A DNA stretch of 60,257 nucleotides from an uncultured Porphyromonas sp. (GCA_905372565.1 CAJPPK010000008.1:1-60257), one strand, 5' to 3'; shown: positions 1 to 8,798, numbered from the stretch's first letter. The notes: generated by a model from the sequence alone, not told the origin. Numbers and translations are program-made.

Positions 1-513
1 ACTAGCGTCAAGGGCATCTATGCTCCTGGTGACGTCAATGGTCTGAAGATGCTTGCTCATACGGCCTTCCGCATGGGTGAAGTAGCAGCTGAGAATGCAC
101 TGCAGGGCAACGAACGTGCCCTCAAGATGCTCTCTGCTCCTTCGGTCGTCTATACTCGTCCTGAGGTAGCTACCGTAGGTCTCACCGAAGAACAGGCTCG
201 TGAGAAGTACGGCGATATCCGTGTCGGTAAGTTCGCCTTCGTAGCTAACGGCCGTGCACTTGCCTCTGGTGAAACGCAGGGCTTCGTCAAGGTCATCCTC
301 GACAACAAGTATGGTGAGATCCTCGGTATCCACATCATCGGTGCTATGGCTGCAGAAATGATCAGCCAGGCTTCGCTGATCATGGAGATGGAGGCTACGG
401 CAGAAGAAGTGATCGCTACGATCTACGGTCACCCAACTTACTCCGAAGCACTCTATGAAGCTATTGCTGATGCTCTCGGCTTGGCTATCCACCTCCCAGC
501 TAAGAAGAAGTAA
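1..513 (+). CDS. lpdA: Dihydrolipoyl dehydrogenase, C-terminal part (5' truncated by window edge)
   Basis: This is the E3 flavoprotein of 2-oxoacid dehydrogenase and/or glycine cleavage complexes, which reoxidises protein-bound dihydrolipoamide with NAD+. The frame is open from base 1. It begins with GIYAPGDVNG, the end of the FAD-binding domain (GD pair contacting FAD), and continues through the dimerisation domain. That domain includes VVYTRPEVATVGLTEE and GHPTYSEALYEA; the HPT segment carries the catalytic His-Glu pair of the family. The gene ends with a basic AKKK tail and a TAA stop. A strong hairpin follows, so it closes a plus-strand transcript whose start lies left of the window. The redox-active disulphide region is not in the window, so the paralogue type cannot be told. 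Confidence 0.93.
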   Translation, partial: TSVKGIYAPGDVNGLKMLAHTAFRMGEVAAENALQGNERALKMLSAPSVVYTRPEVATVGLTEEQAREKYGDIRVGKFAFVANGRALASGETQGFVKVILDNKYGEILGIHIIGAMAAEMISQASLIMEMEATAEEVIATIYGHPTYSEALYEAIADALGLAIHLPAKKK

Positions 514-547
514 GAAGAACTCGCCTAGCTAGGCAGTTTAGCTTTTA

Positions 548-600
548 AGCTCCCCGCCTTTGTTCCTTATTAAGGACGAGGGCGGGGAGCTTTCTTTTAT
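548..600 (+). terminator. Rho-independent terminator after lpdA
   Basis: An 11-bp perfect stem AGCTCCCCGCC / GGCGGGGAGCT (548-558 with 581-591) is followed directly by TTCTTTTA. The loop itself contains the small palindrome TCCTTATTAAGGA. It sits about 35 bp behind the lpdA stop, in the convergent gap with priA. Confidence 0.9.
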
Positions 601-638
601 ACCTTCTATAGTGAGATTAATTCCATTGCTTAAAGTGT

Positions 639-716
639 ATCTCGAGTATCCCAACGTTATGGGACGATCGTCCCACCCCGCTGGGACAGTTGTCCCATAG
701 CGTTGGGACAACTGTT
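639..716. repeat. 22-bp-period hairpin array, locus A (GGGAC/GTCCC type)
   Basis: GGGAC occurs at 661, 683 and 705, exactly 22 bp apart. GTCCC lies 9 bp after the first two, giving dyads GGGAC-N4-GTCCC. Neighbouring units also pair: ACAGTTGTCCCA (686-697) and TGGGACAACTGT (704-715) form a perfect 12-bp stem with a 6-nt loop. The array lies in the 384-bp convergent gap between lpdA and priA, between their two terminators. The 16-mer at 651-666 recurs in locus B. Apart from the two terminators and this array the gap shows nothing recognisable. Confidence 0.8.
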
Positions 717-805
717 TGCCTTGGGGAGATAGAAGCTATTTTGTGGAGTTGGGGAACTTGCTGGAGAGCTGTTCCTTCCTTAGGAATAATCTAATTAGAA
801 AGAGA

Positions 806-843
806 AAATCCCCTCCCTATCCAGCTGGATAGGGAGGGGATTT
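806..843 (-). terminator. Rho-independent terminator after priA
   Basis: A perfect 17-bp stem, AAATCCCCTCCCTATCC (806-822) and its complement (827-843), has an AGCT loop. Read on the minus strand it is followed by the pyrimidine-rich TCTCTTTC. It lies 54 bp downstream of the priA stop and ends the pduO-cobQ-cobD-priA transcript. Confidence 0.88.
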
Positions 844-897
844 GTATTGAGTCGCCCAAATGAAGGATGAAGTGCTTTAGCCAGGACTACAAGTTCC

Positions 898-3414
898 TTA
901 TAGAGGGTCTACATCGAAGATGATTTGCAGACGAGAGCTCTCGGGGTGCGCTAAGCGAAGTTGATGAAGCGCTGAAGCAAAGGCCGTACGCTCATGCTGG
1001 TAGGACAGGGAGAATGGACGTCGGATGACGATCTGACGCTGATAGAGCCCTTCGATGCGTGATATGGGGGGGATCAGAGGCCCGTCAACTCGCTCGTCAG
1101 GTAGGAGCGCCATCAGATAGCGGGATAGGGTGAGTGAGACTTGTGCCAAGATCCGCTCATCTTTCCCTCGAAGCCAGACATAGGTCATACGGGAGAAAGG
1201 TGGATAGTGGGTCGCTTCACGTTGGGCAAGGAGATCATCTAGGAAGTGATCATAGCGCCCGAGCTGTAGCTCTTGGATGAAGGGAGACTTGGGATCGTTG
1301 GTCTGAAGGAGAAAGCGAGGAAGTTGTTCTTCTGTCTCAGCTGCTGTACGTAGACGAAGTTGATAGAGGAGCTGGTAGACTCGCTCTTGGTTACGGATGT
1401 CAGGTAGCCCAAGTAAAGCATCTAGCTGGACAACGGCAATGAGTCCTAGATTATCCCAAACAGGCTGGTTGCGGATCAGCTGAGTGCCTAGTAGAATTTG
1501 TGCATTGCCCTCCTCAAGCTGCTGAAGGAGGTCGATACGTCGCTTACGAGAAGATAGTGTCTCGCTGTCAATACGAAGAGTCTTGTACTGTGGCAGAGCC
1601 TTCTTGATCTCTTCTTCTACACGCTCGATGCCATAGCCGATTTGTCTTAGAGCGGGGCGTAGCTCCCCATACTTAGTCGTATGCTCAGTAGCTCCACAGT
1701 GTGGACATGCCTCGGGTAATTCTCGGATGAAGCCACAGTAGTGGCAGAGTAGTGCATGGCGAGCCTGATGGTAGGTTAGGCTGACATCGCAGTTGGGACA
1801 TTGGATGCGCTGCTCACAGACTTCGCAGGCGATAGCAGAAGCATAACCTCGTCGATTCTGCAGGAGTAGAACCTTCTTCCCCTGCTGTATCGTTTGGCGT
1901 ATAGCTTCGTAGAGGTAGGGGGAGATGCTGTATCCCCAAGGCATTTCTTTCTGCGCCCGAAGACCTGCAAGGTCAATGGTCTGAAGTGGAGGAAGGATCA
2001 GTGGAGCCTTCTCCAGCTGTTGAGCAGGAGAGGGATGTATGAGATCGTACTTACCACGTAGCGCATGGAAAGAGACTTCGGCAGAAGGTGTCATTGAGGA
2101 GAGCAAGACCTGAGCTCCCACCTGATGTGCTCGCCAGAGCGCTACATCTCGAGCATGGTAGCGAGGAGCAACTAATTGCTGTTTGTAGAGGTATTCATGC
2201 TCCTCATCAATGATCACTAAGCGAAGTCTAGGGAGAGGAGCAAAGATCGCCGAGCGAGTACCTACGACGACGATCGGATCTGTCGTGTGGCGTAGGTGAC
2301 GGAAGGTCTCGACACGGATAGCCTCACTCGTTAGGCTATGATAGGGGAAGAACCCACTACCAGCGAGTTGCTCTAGCCGATGGAGGAAAAGTGATGACGC
2401 AGGGACTGCATAGACCGATGGAGTAAGGTATAGTACTTGACCGCCCTCATGAAGGGTTTGAGAGATTTGGGATAGGAGATAGGTCTCCTTATCGGTCAAG
2501 TCTGTGCCATGGTAGAGGGTTACGGACTTCTCCAAGGGAGGGAAAGGAGGCAGGGAAGCCGGAGTTATCTTCTCCCAATCCCTTGGATTCAAGCGACTCA
2601 TGGGCACTTCTTCTTGTAGAAGAATCCCTCGTTCAATGAGTGCACGCAGGGAGGCTTCACCCTTAGGTATGGCTTCTAGGAGTTGCGAACGTAGGAGAGG
2701 GGAATCTATGGGGAGGTGTTTCTCCTCCAAGAGTTGTAGTAGCCGAAGGAGAAGCTCGGCCTGTCGAGGAGCTCTCTTGAGCTGATCGAAGGCTTCATTG
2801 AGTGCTTCTTCATCTTGAGCTAGCGTGGGGACAAGACGTAGCGTCCGTGTGAGCTTAGGGCGGTAACGCAGATGTAGAGCCTCTTCAGAGCTAACAGCAC
2901 CAAGCTCGACTAAGCGTAGGAGAGGACGAGTAAGTCTTCTGCCTAAGTGAGCCTCTAATCGTTCGACGGTGATCGCCTTGCCGGCTAAGGAAGCTAAGTA
3001 ATCAAGGATCTCTAGCTCAATCGGAGATAGAGCTTCCTCAGTGCAGAAGTCGGCTTCTAGACGGTAGTTCGTCTTACTTTCTGGGAGAAGACCTGAAGGA
3101 AGAGCTTCACGAAGGACGGACCCGATCGGACAGCAGTAATAATAGGCGACCCATTGCCATAGCTGAAGAAGATCAGAACTAATGAGAGGCTCTTCGTCAA
3201 GGACTTGCTCAATCTCCTTGAGACTGCTCTTGAGATCCTCTTTATGTAGGGCACAAACGATCCCTGTATAGTAGCGTTTCTTACCAAAAGGAACGACTAC
3301 ACGCATCCCGATGGCGAAGTTTGGGAAGCGTTCGGAGAGCTCTTGTGGTAGGATGTAGCAGAACGTCCCGTCTAGAGCTAGAGGAATGATAACCTCGGCA
3401 CGCAGTGACATCAA
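898..3414 (-). CDS. priA: Primosomal protein N' (PriA), with degenerate helicase motifs
   Basis: PriA recognises stalled forks and reloads the replicative helicase. The 838-residue product has the PriA N-terminal fork-binding domain, a DEEH box inside VIIDEEHEYLYKQQ, the RYHARD segment, and the zinc-binding cysteine pairs CEVC, CPNC, CHYC and CPHC. The ATPase core is unusual. The Walker A position (about residues 303-311) reads GTDLTDKET instead of GVTxSGKTE. The motif V region reads GTQLIRNQPVWDN instead of GTQMxxKGxDF. The motif VI region reads YQLRLRTAA instead of QVAGRAGR. Length is normal and the frame is intact, so this is not simple decay. The start overlaps the cobD stop by 4 bp (ATGA), which implies translational coupling. 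The likely role is fork recognition and primosome assembly without helicase activity; that is inference. Confidence 0.88.
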   Translation of the reverse strand: MMSLRAEVIIPLALDGTFCYILPQELSERFPNFAIGMRVVVPFGKKRYYTGIVCALHKEDLKSSLKEIEQVLDEEPLISSDLLQLWQWVAYYYCCPIGSVLREALPSGLLPESKTNYRLEADFCTEEALSPIELEILDYLASLAGKAITVERLEAHLGRRLTRPLLRLVELGAVSSEEALHLRYRPKLTRTLRLVPTLAQDEEALNEAFDQLKRAPRQAELLLRLLQLLEEKHLPIDSPLLRSQLLEAIPKGEASLRALIERGILLQEEVPMSRLNPRDWEKITPASLPPFPPLEKSVTLYHGTDLTDKETYLLSQISQTLHEGGQVLYLTPSVYAVPASSLFLHRLEQLAGSGFFPYHSLTSEAIRVETFRHLRHTTDPIVVVGTRSAIFAPLPRLRLVIIDEEHEYLYKQQLVAPRYHARDVALWRAHQVGAQVLLSSMTPSAEVSFHALRGKYDLIHPSPAQQLEKAPLILPPLQTIDLAGLRAQKEMPWGYSISPYLYEAIRQTIQQGKKVLLLQNRRGYASAIACEVCEQRIQCPNCDVSLTYHQARHALLCHYCGFIRELPEACPHCGATEHTTKYGELRPALRQIGYGIERVEEEIKKALPQYKTLRIDSETLSSRKRRIDLLQQLEEGNAQILLGTQLIRNQPVWDNLGLIAVVQLDALLGLPDIRNQERVYQLLYQLRLRTAAETEEQLPRFLLQTNDPKSPFIQELQLGRYDHFLDDLLAQREATHYPPFSRMTYVWLRGKDERILAQVSLTLSRYLMALLPDERVDGPLIPPISRIEGLYQRQIVIRRPFSLSYQHERTAFASALHQLRLAHPESSRLQIIFDVDPL

Positions 3415-4457
3415 GATGCAGGACTAAGAGGAAGAGAAGCTATCTCCTGGAGAGCCTCTAGGAGGAGATTATTTGCCCAAGGTGCTTGAGTAGCTAGGCG
3501 AATTGTAGCTTGCTCGGTGTAGCCAAAGTTAGTGGCATCTCGCACGAGTAGATGGTAACGCTGAGCTAGCAATTCCTTCAGCTCTCCTCCTGTTTTTATT
3601 CTTGGGTGAGAGCAGTGGACTAAGAAGAAGTGCGTATCAGAGGATTCTACTTCGAAGAAAGGTAGCTTAGCAATCGCCTGCTTCAGTCGCTTGGCTTCGG
3701 AGAAGAGCAGTGCCTTATCAAGGAGATTGGGGAAGTGCTCTTGGGCAATCCACTTCCCAGCCTCAAGGGCAAGAGAACCTACCGACCAAGGCTGGCGATA
3801 GGGGAGTAGTCGCTCGATAAGGTGAGCTTGTCCCATCAGGTATCCCAATCGAAGTCCAGGCATCGTATAGCGTTTCGTTAACGAGGTGATGAAAAGGACG
3901 TTGGGGAAGGAGTGTATGGTGGAGGCCATATCAGGCTGCTCTACCTCGGAGAAGTGAGCATAGGAGTTGTCCAAGACGAAGGTAACCTCGGGGTGGGATC
4001 GCCATAGGGTATGAAGCTCTTCTAATGGATAGCTTCTTCCCGTAGGGTTATTGGGAGAGCAAAGCCAGTAGATGCTTCCTATTTCTAGTCTGGAGGGGAT
4101 GAGCTCTTCTAGCTCCTCATACTCTGCTTGATAGAGACGAACCGCATCTTGATACTCACTAAAGGTCGGATTGGGAGAGAAGTAATGCTTGTGCTCTCTC
4201 CATGCTTGAGCTACTAGGTAGATGGCTTCAGTAGCACCATTGCAGATGAGATAGCAGGATGAGCTTACCCCATGATAAGAAGCAAGGAGCTCTGCTAGAT
4301 CCTTCCCCGTTGGCTCGGGATAGGATCCGATACGATCAATGCTTTGAGCCAGATGCTGTCGTAGAGGGGATGGGTCGACTAGCTGTGTGACATTTGAGCT
4401 GAAGTTAGCTCGTATATCTGCGTAGTGATGTAGATCATCTCCGTGTCCGTCTCTCAT
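3411..4457 (-). CDS. cobD: Threonine-phosphate decarboxylase-like PLP enzyme (CobD/CobC)
   Basis: This is a class I/II-fold PLP enzyme of 348 residues. In cobalamin synthesis CobD decarboxylates L-threonine-phosphate to aminopropanol phosphate for the nucleotide loop. Visible family marks are CNGATEAIYLVAQ (phosphate-cup region), SPNPTFSEY, CSPNNPTGRSYPLEEL, DNSYAHF (the Asp near the PLP ring nitrogen) and SLTKRYTMPGLRLGY, whose Lys should bind PLP. It starts in a 4-bp overlap with the cobQ stop and overlaps priA by 4 bp at its end. The neighbouring cobalamin genes favour CobD over histidinol-phosphate aminotransferase, its nearest relative. Confidence 0.85.
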   Translation of the reverse strand: MRDGHGDDLHHYADIRANFSSNVTQLVDPSPLRQHLAQSIDRIGSYPEPTGKDLAELLASYHGVSSSCYLICNGATEAIYLVAQAWREHKHYFSPNPTFSEYQDAVRLYQAEYEELEELIPSRLEIGSIYWLCSPNNPTGRSYPLEELHTLWRSHPEVTFVLDNSYAHFSEVEQPDMASTIHSFPNVLFITSLTKRYTMPGLRLGYLMGQAHLIERLLPYRQPWSVGSLALEAGKWIAQEHFPNLLDKALLFSEAKRLKQAIAKLPFFEVESSDTHFFLVHCSHPRIKTGGELKELLAQRYHLLVRDATNFGYTEQATIRLATQAPWANNLLLEALQEIASLPLSPAS

Positions 4458-5953
4458 AGCTTCATCAGTTGGTAGATACGAGGAAGATCTAAGTGCTCTC
4501 TTAGGTGTTGGGCTAGCCGATTATATTGCTCTTCTTTGAACGCCTCGTAACTCTGTGTCGTCGTATTGGCTTTGTCTAGACGATCTGCAAATGGACGAAG
4601 GAGCTCTTGGATGAAGATGTCATTATCCAGGATTCCGTGAAGGTACGTACCCATGCAGTGATCCCCGACTTGACAGCCTTCCTCCCGACCATCTGCCATC
4701 CGAACAAGGGGACGTGCATGCTCTCCTTCTACCAGATTACTCCGTCCCATATGGATCTCGTAACCAGTGCAAGGTATATCTGGCTGTGAGAGGAGGGTGA
4801 ATGAGGTTTGAGTCGTTACCTTCTCTGAGGTGAGGGTCGTCTTGATCGGGAGAAGCCCTAGCCCAGGCAGACTGTTTAGCTCTCCTTCGATTTGATAGGG
4901 ATCATGGACTTCGTAGCCCAGCATCTGGTAGCCACCACAAATCCCTAGAATAGTCTTCCCGGCGCGATGAGCACGGATGATAGCTTGTGCTACTCCATTA
5001 CGCCGAAGCTCATAAAGGTCGGATAAGGTGCTTTTACTCCCAGGGAGAATGATAATGTCTGCATGGGAGAGCTCCTCTACGTTATTTGTGTAGAAGAGAT
5101 GCACTCGCTCGTCTTGCTCAAGGCGAGCGAAGTCGGTGTAGTTAGAGATGTAGCGTAGGAGAACAACAGCGATATTGATCTTACCTTGTGAGGCTACAAA
5201 GGATCGCTTCGAGAGAGCGACCGAGTCCTCCTCCTCGATATGTAGGTCAGGAAGGAAGGGGACGACACCTAGTACAGGTAAGCCACTGATCTCTTCAAGT
5301 AACCTCTTACCTTCCTTAAAGAGACGAAGATCTCCACGGAACTTATTGATGATGATCCCTACGAGTAGCTTCTTATACTCGGGCTTCTGTAACATCACCG
5401 ATCCATAGACAGAAGCGAAGACTCCTCCACGGTCTATGTCTGCTACGAGGAGTACCCGCGCTCCAGCATGTGCAGCCATAGGCATATTGACGATGTCCGA
5501 ATCCTGAAGGTTGAGCTCGGAGATGCTTCCCGCTCCCTCGAGGACAATAGGATTGTATCGGGATGCTAAGCGATCAAAGGCGTCATTGACTTCCTGTCGG
5601 AGCTCGCCTCGTCCGATGGTTCGGAAGTATTGGTAGGCATCTTTGTTTCCGATCGGTTTGCCGTGTAGGACGATCTGGGAAGTCTTGTCAGAGCTGGGCT
5701 TGAGTAAGACGGGGTTCATGTCCGTATGGCAGGGGATGCCAGCGGCTTCAGCTTGTACAGCCTGGGCACGACCTATCTCAAGTCCTTCGGGGGTGACGAA
5801 GGAATTAAGAGCCATGTTCTGAGCCTTGAAGGGAGCTGGGTGTAGGCCATCTTGCTTGAAGATGCGACAGAGTCCAGCCACAAGGAGACTCTTACCGACA
5901 TCACTCCCTGTGCCTACTAGCATCAGTGGAGCCCAAGGTGTATCAATCTTCAC
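4454..5953 (-). CDS. cobQ: Cobyric acid synthase (glutamine-hydrolysing)
   Basis: This enzyme amidates four side chains of adenosyl-cobyrinic acid a,c-diamide using ATP and glutamine. The N-terminal dethiobiotin-synthetase-like ATPase has MLVGTGSDVGKS and KAQNMALNSF; EGAGSISELNL follows. The C-terminal class I glutamine amidotransferase domain has GICGGYQMLG with the nucleophile Cys and the C-terminal His in GTYLHGIL. The preferred start is GTG at 5953 (VKIDTPWAPLMLVG). It has the purine-rich GGAAGAAGAAG just upstream and overlaps pduO by 11 bp. In-frame ATGs at 5983 and 6049 would add sequence not typical of the family. Predicted length is 499 residues, usual for CobQ. Confidence 0.92.
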   Translation of the reverse strand: MKIDTPWAPLMLVGTGSDVGKSLLVAGLCRIFKQDGLHPAPFKAQNMALNSFVTPEGLEIGRAQAVQAEAAGIPCHTDMNPVLLKPSSDKTSQIVLHGKPIGNKDAYQYFRTIGRGELRQEVNDAFDRLASRYNPIVLEGAGSISELNLQDSDIVNMPMAAHAGARVLLVADIDRGGVFASVYGSVMLQKPEYKKLLVGIIINKFRGDLRLFKEGKRLLEEISGLPVLGVVPFLPDLHIEEEDSVALSKRSFVASQGKINIAVVLLRYISNYTDFARLEQDERVHLFYTNNVEELSHADIIILPGSKSTLSDLYELRRNGVAQAIIRAHRAGKTILGICGGYQMLGYEVHDPYQIEGELNSLPGLGLLPIKTTLTSEKVTTQTSFTLLSQPDIPCTGYEIHMGRSNLVEGEHARPLVRMADGREEGCQVGDHCMGTYLHGILDNDIFIQELLRPFADRLDKANTTTQSYEAFKEEQYNRLAQHLREHLDLPRIYQLMKL

Positions 5954-6524
5954 GCTTCTTCTTCCGCTTGTAGTTAAAGGCATGCCAGCGCTCTTCTGGC
6001 CAGTCTTGCTGAGCCATCTCCCACTTAGCTGAAATGAAGAGGAAGTCACTCATACGATTGACCCAGGGCAAGAGGCCTTCGGGGAGAGGATCCTCTCGGT
6101 CGAGTGTCCAGAGCCGACGTTCTGCACGACGAGCCACGGTACGAGCCAGCTGCATCTGTGCAGAAAGGGGAGTACCTCCAGGTAAGATGAAGTGCCCATT
6201 GTCTGGAGTTTCCTCCATCAGACGAGCGGATTCCTCTTCGAGTTCGGTGACCCAATGAGGATCAAACGAATTGGGATTCTCTCCACGTCTTTCGCTGGGA
6301 CAAGCGATCAAGCTCATCGCAGGCATGATGCGACGCTGGATAGTCCCAAAGAGACTGTGACGTGGATCACTAAGCTCCATCATGGAGCGGATGATACCTA
6401 GATGGGCATTGAGCTCGTCCATTGTCCCATTGGCTTCTATACGTACGCTATCCTTGGAGACACGCTCGCCCCCAAAGATACTCGTCGTGCCTCGGTCGCC
6501 CGTCTTGGTGATGATCTTGGCCAT
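5943..6524 (-). CDS. pduO: PduO-type cob(I)alamin adenosyltransferase
   Basis: The enzyme transfers the 5'-deoxyadenosyl group of ATP to cob(I)alamin. The 193-residue protein begins MAKIITKTGDRGTTSIFGG, the ATP-binding N-terminus of PduO-type enzymes. It continues with RIEANGTMDELNAHLG and, near the C-terminus, RTVARRAERRLW, the conserved Arg-rich helix. A longer reading from 6581 is possible, but the family N-terminus supports the ATG at 6524. It is first in the operon pduO-cobQ-cobD-priA, just after the argS terminator. No separate promoter was convincing in the 40-bp gap. Confidence 0.93.
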   Translation of the reverse strand: MAKIITKTGDRGTTSIFGGERVSKDSVRIEANGTMDELNAHLGIIRSMMELSDPRHSLFGTIQRRIMPAMSLIACPSERRGENPNSFDPHWVTELEEESARLMEETPDNGHFILPGGTPLSAQMQLARTVARRAERRLWTLDREDPLPEGLLPWVNRMSDFLFISAKWEMAQQDWPEERWHAFNYKRKKKRED

Positions 6525-6564
6525 CGTTGCTAGCTGGAGAGGAATTGGTTTTAGTAGATAAAGA

Positions 6565-6609
6565 CAGGAGGAAGGGGGCACTTTATGATCAAGGACACCC
6601 TTCCTCCTG
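6565..6609 (-). terminator. Terminator after argS
   Basis: A 12-bp perfect stem CAGGAGGAAGGG (6565-6576) / CCCTTCCTCCTG (6598-6609) lies 55 bp after the argS stop. On the minus strand the 5' side of pduO follows as CTTTATCTACTAAAACC, a moderately T-rich tail. It separates argS from the cobalamin operon. Confidence 0.75.
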
Positions 6610-6664
6610 CTGGTCGATCTCTTCAGTTCAAGAAGAGGGGGAGTATATGTATGATTTCGAGCGA

Positions 6665-8455
6665 TTACATACGCTCGACCATCTCAATACCGAGAAGCTC
6701 CATGCCTGAAGCAATCGTCCGTGCTACGACCTCGGAGAGCGCTAGGCGGAAGGCACGTAGCTCAGTATTCTCTTCCTTGAGGATAGAGAATTCGTGATAG
6801 AACTGATTGTACTCCTTCACTAGCTCGTAGACATAGTTAGCTATGACCGCTGGGCTAAAGCTCTTGGCTGCCTCTACGATGATCTCTGGGTAGGAGGCGA
6901 TCAGGCCGATGAGACCCTGCTCCTTGAGAGAGAGGGAGAGGGATCCGAATTGATCGGGTAGCATGATGCCCTGCTCTTCCGCCTTGCGTAGGACGCTACG
7001 GATACGGGCATAGGTATACTGGATGAAAGACCCCGTATTCCCATTGAAGTCAATGCTCTCCTCGGGGTTGAAGACCATATTCTTTCGGGGATCAACCTTG
7101 AGGATGAAGTATTTGAGGGAAGCTAGTCCTACGCGACGTGCGACTTCTGCAGCTTCTTCGCTGGTCATATCCTTGGCCTTGCCTTGTTCCTCCGCGATGG
7201 CTTTCGCCGTAGCAATCATCTCGTCCATCAAGTCATCGGCATCGACTACGGTTCCCTCACGACTCTTCATCTTGCCGTTAGGTAGCTCAACCATACCATA
7301 GCTGAAGTGAACAAGCCCCTTGCCGAAAGCATATCCTAGGCGATCAAGTAGGAGCGAAAGTACCTTGAAGTGATACTCCTGCTCGTTACCCACGACATAG
7401 ACCATCTTGTCGATCGGATGCTTGTCGAAGCGCATCTTCGCCGTCCCGATATCCTGTGTGATATAGACGGAGGTACCGTCAGAGCGGAGTAGGATCTTGC
7501 GGTCAAGCCCTTCATCTGTGAAGTCAGCCCAAACGGATCCATCGGGATCCTGGACGAACTTCCCCTCTGCTAGCCCACGGAGTACCTCCTCTTTGCCTAG
7601 CAGGTAGGTCTCGGATTCGTAGTAGATCTCATCAAAGGAGACTCCGAGACGCTTGTACGTCTCATCAAATCCGGCATAGACCCAGGAGTTCATCATCTTC
7701 CATAGGCTGACGACTTCGGCATCTCCCTGTTCCCAAGCTCGGAGCATTGCTCGTGCTTCGGCCATCAGTTGGGAGGCTGCTTCTGCTTCCTCCTTAGTCT
7801 TACCCTCTGCCATCAGCCCATTGAGCTCTTCCTTATAATGCTTGTCGAAGAGAACATAGAAGTCTCCGATGAGGTGATCCCCCTTCTTGCCCGTGGATTC
7901 TGGTGTGGCACCATTGCCCCAACGCTTCCAAGCGAGCATAGACTTACAGATATGAATACCTCGGTCATTTACGATGTTCGTCTTGAAGACCTTATTCCCA
8001 GCTGCTTCTAGGATCTTGGAGATGCTGTAGCCTAAGAGATTATTACGGACGTGACCTAGGTGCAGGGGCTTGTTGGTGTTAGGCGAAGAGTATTCGACCA
8101 TGATCAGCGGAGACGCTTCGGTAATCGGCGTGTGACCGAAGTGCTTATCCTGACGAAGCTCGTTGAAGTCATTCATCCAGGCACTTGGTGAAATACTCAG
8201 GTTGAGGAAGCCCTTGACGATCTGGATACCGCAGACAAGCTCGGGATGCTGGAGGAGTCGCTCTCCGATCTCTTGTGCTGTCACTTCGGGGCTCTTACGA
8301 GAGAGCTTGAGAAGGGGGAAGGTGACAAGCGTCCATTGACCTTCAAACTCGCTTCGGGTCTTCTGAAGCTGGATCTGTCCTGCTGCGGGTGTTGTGCCAT
8401 AAAGGTCTGTAGCGACTTGCGCAACGAGACGCTCAAGGGAGGATATGATTGACAT
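6665..8455 (-). CDS. argS: Arginyl-tRNA synthetase
   Basis: This class I synthetase charges tRNA-Arg in the cytosol. The 596-residue product has the N-terminal additional domain of ArgRS. The HIGH-type signature is NKPLHLGHVRN (about residue 130), and KMKSREGTVVDADDL stands at the KMSKS position. IVNDRGIHICKSMLAW and the C-terminal anticodon-binding helices are typical for this enzyme. It is transcribed alone: a TAnnTTTG box lies upstream at 8486-8493 and a hairpin downstream. Confidence 0.97.
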   Translation of the reverse strand: MSIISSLERLVAQVATDLYGTTPAAGQIQLQKTRSEFEGQWTLVTFPLLKLSRKSPEVTAQEIGERLLQHPELVCGIQIVKGFLNLSISPSAWMNDFNELRQDKHFGHTPITEASPLIMVEYSSPNTNKPLHLGHVRNNLLGYSISKILEAAGNKVFKTNIVNDRGIHICKSMLAWKRWGNGATPESTGKKGDHLIGDFYVLFDKHYKEELNGLMAEGKTKEEAEAASQLMAEARAMLRAWEQGDAEVVSLWKMMNSWVYAGFDETYKRLGVSFDEIYYESETYLLGKEEVLRGLAEGKFVQDPDGSVWADFTDEGLDRKILLRSDGTSVYITQDIGTAKMRFDKHPIDKMVYVVGNEQEYHFKVLSLLLDRLGYAFGKGLVHFSYGMVELPNGKMKSREGTVVDADDLMDEMIATAKAIAEEQGKAKDMTSEEAAEVARRVGLASLKYFILKVDPRKNMVFNPEESIDFNGNTGSFIQYTYARIRSVLRKAEEQGIMLPDQFGSLSLSLKEQGLIGLIASYPEIIVEAAKSFSPAVIANYVYELVKEYNQFYHEFSILKEENTELRAFRLALSEVVARTIASGMELLGIEMVERM

Positions 8456-8485
8456 CGTGTATATAAGTACTTAATCTATTTGCCA

Positions 8486-8493
8486 CAAAGGTA
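8486..8493 (-). promoter_or_regulatory. Putative -7 box of argS promoter
   Basis: The minus strand reads TACCTTTG, a full match to the Bacteroidetes -7 consensus TAnnTTTG, 31 bp before the argS ATG. A possible weak -33 element lies about 20 bp further upstream. Confidence 0.55.
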
Positions 8494-8718
8494 CTACAAT
8501 TTACTTGGCTTGGCTGAAGTCCTCTACGATCTTTGGGGGTGCTTTCCCCAGGAGGGAGTCAAGTTGGATGAGGAAATACAAAAGATGGTCAGCGAAGAAG
8601 AAACTCTCTTTGAGTTAAGAAGGAGAAGTAGATGATCGTCTCCGTATGGGTTATCTGATGTTTCCCTTGCCTTAAGGCTTAGTTTTAGTCCTAGTATTGT
8701 TCTTGATTACTTGGTAGG

Positions 8719-8798
8719 TCTCTATATGTCCCATAGTGCTGGGACGACCGTCCCAAGCTTATGGGACAAATGTCCCAACGTTATGGGACATTTCTGGG
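8719..8798. repeat. 22-bp-period hairpin array, locus B (GGGAC/GTCCC type)
   Basis: GTCCC occurs at 8728, 8750 and 8772, and GGGAC at 8741, 8763 and 8785: every spacing between like half-sites is exactly 22 bp. Half-sites alternate in the scheme TGGGAC-N4-GTCCCA-N6. AAATGTCCCA (8768-8777) and TGGGACATTT (8784-8793) form a perfect 10-bp stem with 6-nt loop ACGTTA. The 570-bp gap between mutL and argS otherwise holds the mutL terminator and argS promoter; bases 8500-8715 show nothing recognisable. Confidence 0.82.
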
